NCBI RefSeq assembly: GCF_001571105.1
Contig: NZ_BCTD01000020.1
Direction: 5' to 3' (one strand)
DNA length: 59,964 nucleotides
Source of the DNA: Azotobacter vinelandii
GTDB taxonomy: Bacteria; Pseudomonadota; Gammaproteobacteria; Pseudomonadales; Pseudomonadaceae
Position 1 is the stretch's first letter, and the number at the start of each line of letters is the position of its first letter. A program made the translations under genes and the position numbers. Shown one piece after another: positions 55,801-59,964 of this stretch. The notes beneath the pieces are model-generated. The model saw nothing but the letters and a program-made list of their open reading frames with translations, ran no database searches and was not told the DNA's origin.

Positions 55801-56655
55801 ATGACCGCCAAACCGCACAGCATCCTCGCCGGCCTGATCGGCGCAGGCATCCAGGCCTCGCGCACGCCGGCCATGCACGAGCACGAGGGCGACGCCCAAG
55901 GCATCCGCTATCTGTACCGGCTGATCGATCTGGACAAGCTCGGCCTGACGAGCGAAGCCCTGCCGGAGCTGCTGAGCGCGGCCGAGCGCATGGGCTTCAC
56001 CGGCCTGAACATCACTTTCCCCTGCAAGCAGGCGGTCATCCCGCTGCTCGACGAGCTGTCGGCGGAGGCCCGCAGCATCGGCGCGGTGAACACCGTGGTG
56101 TTCAAGGACGGCAAGCGCATCGGCCACAACACCGATTGCCTGGGCTTCGCCGAGGGCTTCCGGCGCGGCCTGCCGGGCGTGGCGCGCGAACGCGCGGTAC
56201 AGATGGGGGCCGGCGGCGCCGGTGCCGCGGTGGCGCATGCCCTGCTGCAGGCGGGCGTGCGCCGGCTGACCATCTTCGACGTGGAGCCGAGCCGTGCCGC
56301 CGATCTGGCCGCCAACCTCAACGCCAGCTTCGGCGCCGACCGGGCGCTGGCCGGCAGCGACCTGCCGGCCGCCATGGCCGAAGCCCAGGGGCTGGTCAAC
56401 ACCACCCCGGTCGGAATGGCCAAGCTGCCGGGCATGCCGCTGCCGGCCGAACTGCTGCATGCCGACCTGTGGGTGGCGGAAATCATCTACTTCCCGCTGG
56501 AGACCGAACTGCTGCGCAACGCCCGCGCCCTCGGCTGCCTGACCCTCGACGGCGGCAACATGGCGGTGTTCCAGGCGGTCAAGGCGTTCGAGCTGTTCAG
56601 CGACGTCCGGGCCGATGCCGGACGGATGATGGCGCACTTCGCCAGCCTCGGCTGA
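55801..56655 (+). CDS. Shikimate/quinate dehydrogenase (AroE/YdiB family)
   Basis: 284 residues starting MTAKPHSILAGLIGAGIQAS. The substrate Ser of the canonical SxS motif is in GIQASRTPAMHEHEG, the catalytic Lys is in FPCKQAVIPLLDEL, and Asp is in HNTDCLGFAEGF. The cofactor motif is MGAGGAGAAVAHALLQ, followed by an acidic FDVEPSR, which favours NAD(H). It follows aroQ by 4 bases. It probably oxidises quinate and shikimate in their breakdown. Confidence 0.88.
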   Translation: MTAKPHSILAGLIGAGIQASRTPAMHEHEGDAQGIRYLYRLIDLDKLGLTSEALPELLSAAERMGFTGLNITFPCKQAVIPLLDELSAEARSIGAVNTVVFKDGKRIGHNTDCLGFAEGFRRGLPGVARERAVQMGAGGAGAAVAHALLQAGVRRLTIFDVEPSRAADLAANLNASFGADRALAGSDLPAAMAEAQGLVNTTPVGMAKLPGMPLPAELLHADLWVAEIIYFPLETELLRNARALGCLTLDGGNMAVFQAVKAFELFSDVRADAGRMMAHFASLG

Positions 56656-56772
56656 GCCCGGCCACCGAGGTCGCCGCTCCGGCAACGGCCAGGGCCCGGA
56701 CGGTTTCCAGGCGCTCCGGCGAGCGCTCCTCCGGCGCCTGACGGCGGCCCGGAAACCTCGCGAGCCCCCCTC

Positions 56773-57438
56773 TCACGCCCTGACATGACGGATCACCGCC
56801 TCGCAGATCATCTCCCGGTGCCGGGCCCTGGCCTCGGCCCCGCCGAGGTCGATCTGGTGGATGGTCGAGAAGGTGTAGCGGTTGGACACGCGGAAGAAGC
56901 AGAACGAACTGATCAACAGGTGCAGGTCGAGCGGATCGATGCCCGCGCGGAACACGCCAGCATCGGCGCCACGGGCGAGAATCGCGGCGATCTGGCTGAC
57001 GATCGACTTGCTCAGCGAGCGGATCGACGGAGAGCGGGCGATATGCTCGCCGTGATGGATGTTCTCGATGCTCACCAGGCGGATGAAATCGACATTGGCA
57101 GCGTGGTGATCGAAGGTGAACTCGACCAGCCTGCGGATCGCCGCCTCCGGCTCCAGCTCGTCGAGCCGGAGGGTGGCCTCGGTGGCGCGGATGTCGCCGT
57201 AGAGTTTCTCCAGCACGGCCAGGTAGAGCTGCTCCTTGCTGCCGAAGTAGTAGTAGATCATCCGCTTGGAGGTGCTGGTGCGCTCGGCGATGGCATCCAC
57301 TCGCGCACCGCTCAGGCCCTGCTCGGCGAACTCGCGGATCGCCGCGAGCAGGATGTCCTGCCGGGTCTTTTCCGGATTGTTCTTGCGTGGCTGGCGCAGG
57401 CGCGCGGCGGGATCGGCGACGGGCTTGGTGTCCGGCAT
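56773..57438 (-). CDS. TetR-family regulator of the quinate cluster
   Basis: 221 residues from ATG 57436-57438 (MPDTKPVADPAARLRQPRKN); an ATG 14 codons upstream is possible, and neither has a clear ribosome-binding site. The helix-turn-helix is QDILLAAIREFAEQGLSGAR then IAERTSTSKRMIYYYFGSKE. The C-terminal part is all helical (DFIRLVSIENIHHGEHIA and so on). It lies downstream of quiC in the same direction with a 92-base gap, and converges on the dehydrogenase. It probably represses this cluster. Confidence 0.88.
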   Translation of the reverse strand: MPDTKPVADPAARLRQPRKNNPEKTRQDILLAAIREFAEQGLSGARVDAIAERTSTSKRMIYYYFGSKEQLYLAVLEKLYGDIRATEATLRLDELEPEAAIRRLVEFTFDHHAANVDFIRLVSIENIHHGEHIARSPSIRSLSKSIVSQIAAILARGADAGVFRAGIDPLDLHLLISSFCFFRVSNRYTFSTIHQIDLGGAEARARHREMICEAVIRHVRA

Positions 57439-57530
57439 GGAAGGCGCATCTTGAGGATAAGGACGAGCGCCATTATTCATGGCCGGACGAGGGGAGGAAA
57501 GCCACGGCGCGGATGCCGTGGCTTCGCGGC

Positions 57531-59429
57531 TCACAGCCTGGGCTTGCCGTGCCCGTCGCGCGCCTGGGCCATGGCCGCCAGGCGCACGGCGACGTTGGCC
57601 GCCCCGTAGCCGGCGTAGTCCCTGCGCTGCAGGACCTCGAAGAAGAAACGCTCGGCGAACGGCTCGGTATAGACGTGGAACAGCTCGCCGCCCTGCGCAT
57701 CGCGGTCGTAGAGGATGTTGAAGTAGGCCAGCCTGCTGAGGAAGTCGTCGTCGAAATCGAAGCGCGCGGCCAGGTCGTCGTAGTAGTTCAGCGGAATCTC
57801 CAGCAGCGGCACGCCGGCCTCCTTGGCCAGTTCGACGGCGACGAAGATGTCGTCGCAGGAGAAGGCGATGTGGTGCACGCCGGAGCCGCGATAGCTCGAC
57901 AGCGAGCGCGAGATGGCCGTGTTGCGGTTCTCCGAGATGTTCAGCGGCAGGCGCACCGAGCAGCAGCGGCTGCGCACGGCGCGGCTCTTGACCAGACCGT
58001 AGGGATCGGGCAGCACCACTTCGTCGTCGGCCTCGAAGTCGAACAGGCTCTTGTAGAACAGCACCCAGGAATCCATGGCCTCGGCCGGCAGGGCCATGGC
58101 CACGTGGTCGATGCGCTGCAGCGCGCCGGCGCAGGTGCCGCCCTTCAGCTCGAAATCGGTCTCGTAGATGCTGTGGCCCTCGGCATCGCGGTCGACCAGA
58201 TAGATCAGGCTGCTGTCCGGCGCGCGCACCGCCGGAATCTCGCGCTCGTTGGGACCGACCAGGCCGCGGTAGGGTTGTCCGCCGAAGCCGCAGGCGCGCT
58301 CCAGCGCTCGATGGCTGTCCTGCACCCGCAGCGCGGTGGCGCACAGCGACGGGCCATGGGCCTCGAAATAGCCGTGGGCGAAGGAATAGGGCTCGGCGTT
58401 GAGCACCAGGTTGATGTCGCCCTGGCGCAGCAGGCTGACGTTCTTCGAGCGGTGGCGGCCGGCCTCGACGAAACCGAGACGGGTCAGCCACTGGCCCAGT
58501 CGGGCGGCATGGTCGTCGTCGACGGCGAACTCGAGGAACTCGATGCCGTCGTAGCGACTGGCCGGCGGCGGCGCGAACAGCACCCCGGGCTCCGGCGGCC
58601 GTCCCTGGCGCTCCAGCAGCAGGCGGGTCTTCTCCTCCAGGTAGAGCAGCGAGCGGTAGCCGTCCAGCGCGTTGCCGCGGGTCGGCGCGGCGCGGAAGCC
58701 GTCGTTGAAGATTTCCAGCGACAGCGGCCCGCGGTAGCCGCTCTTGAGGATCGGCGCGAGAAAGCCCGCCAGGTCGAACTCGCCCTGCCCCGGGAAACAG
58801 CGGAAATGCCGGCTCCATTCCAGCACATCCATGGCCAGGATCGGCGCATCGGCCATCTGCACGAAGAAGATCTTTTCTCCGGGCACCTCGGCGATGGCAC
58901 TCGGATCGCCTTTCAGCGACAGGGTGTGAAAGCTGTCGAGGATCATGCCCAGCTCGGGATGGTCGGCTTCCCGCACGATGTCCCAGACCTGTTGCCAGGT
59001 GTTGACGTGGCGCCCCCAGGCCAGCGCTTCGTAGCCGATGCGCAGGCGGCGCGCGGCGGCCCGCTCGGCCAGCAGCCGCAGGTCGTCGACGAGGATCTGC
59101 CGGTCGCCCAGGGAATCCCCGGCGACGTTGCTGCACACCAGCACCAGGTCGGTGCCCAGTTCCTGCATCAGGTCGAACTTGCGCTCGGCGCGGTCGAGGT
59201 TGCGCTGCAGCCGGTCGCGCCGGCAGCCCTCGAAGTCGCGAAACGGCTGGAACAACGTGATGGCCAGGCCCAGGTCGGCCGCCATCCGGCGTACCTCGCG
59301 CGGGCTGGCGCCGTGGTAGAGCAAGTCGTTCTCGAAGATTTCCACGCCGTCGAAGCCGGCGGCGGCGACCGCCTCGAGCTTTTCCGGCAGGGTTCCGCTG
59401 AGCGAGACGGTGGCAATGGAACGATGCAT
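57531..59429 (-). CDS. quiC: 3-dehydroshikimate dehydratase QuiC (two-domain, HPPD-like fusion)
   Basis: 632 residues starting MHRSIATVSLSGTLPEKLEA; GGAGG upstream. The N-terminal sugar-phosphate-isomerase TIM barrel (about 1-275) has metal ligands in GYEALAWGRHVNTW (Glu), MILDSFHTL (Asp), FFVQMADAP (Gln) and LSLEIFNDGF (Glu). The C-terminal part (about 290-620) is a tandem VOC/4-hydroxyphenylpyruvate-dioxygenase-like domain, with IEFLEFAVDDDHAARLG, QRIDHVAMALP and GVHHIAFSCDDIF. It dehydrates 3-dehydroshikimate to protocatechuate. The metal-dependent C-domain is unlikely to be an active dioxygenase in this family. Confidence 0.92.
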   Translation of the reverse strand: MHRSIATVSLSGTLPEKLEAVAAAGFDGVEIFENDLLYHGASPREVRRMAADLGLAITLFQPFRDFEGCRRDRLQRNLDRAERKFDLMQELGTDLVLVCSNVAGDSLGDRQILVDDLRLLAERAAARRLRIGYEALAWGRHVNTWQQVWDIVREADHPELGMILDSFHTLSLKGDPSAIAEVPGEKIFFVQMADAPILAMDVLEWSRHFRCFPGQGEFDLAGFLAPILKSGYRGPLSLEIFNDGFRAAPTRGNALDGYRSLLYLEEKTRLLLERQGRPPEPGVLFAPPPASRYDGIEFLEFAVDDDHAARLGQWLTRLGFVEAGRHRSKNVSLLRQGDINLVLNAEPYSFAHGYFEAHGPSLCATALRVQDSHRALERACGFGGQPYRGLVGPNEREIPAVRAPDSSLIYLVDRDAEGHSIYETDFELKGGTCAGALQRIDHVAMALPAEAMDSWVLFYKSLFDFEADDEVVLPDPYGLVKSRAVRSRCCSVRLPLNISENRNTAISRSLSSYRGSGVHHIAFSCDDIFVAVELAKEAGVPLLEIPLNYYDDLAARFDFDDDFLSRLAYFNILYDRDAQGGELFHVYTEPFAERFFFEVLQRRDYAGYGAANVAVRLAAMAQARDGHGKPRL

Positions 59430-59866
59430 GGGTCCTCCGCATTGGAGCAGTCTGCCGCCAGCGGACGCCGCAACCGTGGGGCGGGAGGGTCGGACTGGCG
59501 AAGGGAAAATCCGTATCGATTATTGGACGGGGCCGCGAGGCGGGCAACCAAAATGTACCGGTTGGTTAGTTATTCGTTCGATTATCGCACGAAAGCCCCG
59601 CTCTCTGATTGACCCCCGGCAGGGCGCACGGCAACCATGAAAGCCGCTCAGGAGCTTTTCCAGCAGCGTCCGATTCCAACAATAATTTCAAAAGGAATTT
59701 CCCCGATGTCCCGCATGTCCGCCTTATCGCCTCCGCATCGCCGCCATTTCCCGGTACATCCGCGCTGATCCGGCGCGCCGTCACTCCTCCATCACCCCAC
59801 TCCCCCACCATTCCGTGTCCGGTCGGAGGAGAGGGCCATGCCTTACAAGAATCACGGAGAACCGCA
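59430..59866. other. Divergent regulatory gap between quiC and the porin gene
   Basis: 437 bases without a secure gene. It holds the quiC-side operator block (59550-59572) and, nearer the porin, a CCGGTACAT copy at 59751-59759. A short frame of 19 codons (ATG 59705, with AAAGGAA upstream) is probably not a gene. Promoters for both directions must lie here but were not fixed. Confidence 0.5.
59550..59572 (-). promoter_or_regulatory. Operator/promoter-like block upstream of quiC
   Basis: On the minus strand it reads TAACTAACCAACCGG followed by TACATTTT, 121 bases before the quiC start. The last 18 bases match the block before aroQ at 16 positions and point the same way relative to the gene. 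It includes the palindrome ACCGGT and AACC repeats. Confidence 0.55.
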
Positions 59867-59964
59867 ATGACTTCACGCAACCCGCTGTCGATGGCGCGCG
59901 ACGGCGCAAGCCTGACCCTCGGCGCGCTCCTGGCCCTGCCCCTCGCCGCGCATGCCGCAGGTTT
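59867..59964 (+). CDS. N-terminus of an OprD-family porin or other exported protein (runs off the window)
   Basis: The frame MTSRNPLSMARDGASLTLGA starts at ATG 59867 with GGAG 9 bases upstream and is open to the window end. It is a signal peptide (core LTLGALLALPLAAHAAG) with a cut near AHA-AG. The cut followed by AGF-type residues is common in OprD/OpdK porins for aromatic acids. In pseudomonads a porin is usual beside quiC, so uptake of quinate or shikimate is likely. Confidence 0.6.
   Translation, partial: MTSRNPLSMARDGASLTLGALLALPLAAHAAG

Noticed and set aside
59705..59767. 19-codon frame after a good AAAGGAA site upstream of the porin gene
   Set aside because: It is too short, Pro/His/Arg-rich and without resemblance to any leader.

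Overview
The window looks like a high-GC gammaproteobacterial chromosome of the family Pseudomonadaceae (Pseudomonas or Azotobacter type). Evidence: cysM-rlmD-relA, gacS, dinB, tRNA-fMet and rimO lie together; olsBA, an AcpH-like gene, an ArsR regulator, an XenB-type ene-reductase, sodB, bifA and an imelysin operon form a second block; and a type II dehydroquinase, a shikimate/quinate dehydrogenase, a TetR regulator and a QuiC-type dehydratase form a third. From memory these blocks resemble three separate regions of P. aeruginosa, joined here by accessory DNA. No species assignment is possible without a search.

Layout. 1-2.4 kb: start of an exported protein (probably a TonB-dependent siderophore receptor) downstream of a PfeS/PfeR-like two-component pair. 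2.5-14.8 kb: core block (REP-like repeats, relA, rlmD, cysM, gacS, dinB, small proteins, initiator tRNA, an isolated phage LysB-like gene, rimO). 15-18 kb: lipoprotein, then an alpha-E/ATP-grasp pair behind a strong sigma-54 promoter candidate. 18-22 kb: DJ-1/PfpI protein, ClsB-type phospholipase D, serine hydrolase, and a decayed MBL-fold (ODP-type) gene. 22.3-26.2 kb: ornithine lipid genes olsBA behind a tandem PHO box, then acpH, arsR-type and xenB-type genes. 26.2-35.3 kb: coiled-coil membrane protein, sodB, bifA, and a four-gene periplasmic iron operon (two imelysins, a di-heme oxidoreductase, a DUF1513 protein) with a Fur-box candidate. 35.4-42 kb: two-partner secretion pair (TpsB transporter and 1419-residue TpsA exoprotein) and a small secreted protein.

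42.5-54.9 kb is an accessory redox/detoxification region: an orphan periplasmic binding protein, three LysR regulators (one frameshifted), an MDR oxidoreductase, an O-methyltransferase, a Tat-exported dienelactone-hydrolase-like enzyme, an MFS exporter, two aldo-keto reductases (one with a Tat signal) and a secreted cupin. It also holds deletion scars in which the 5' end of one gene is fused to the 3' end of another. 54.9-60 kb: tRNA-Gly(CCC) and the quinate/shikimate catabolic cluster, with a shared operator-like block, ending in the first codons of an outer-membrane porin.

Themes: iron (receptor system, imelysin operon, Fe-SOD), phosphate limitation (olsBA) and possible nitrogen limitation (sigma-54 upstream of the ATP-grasp pair). 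Gene decay is concentrated at about 22 kb and 47-51.7 kb. All functions are read from sequence motifs; no similarity search was run.
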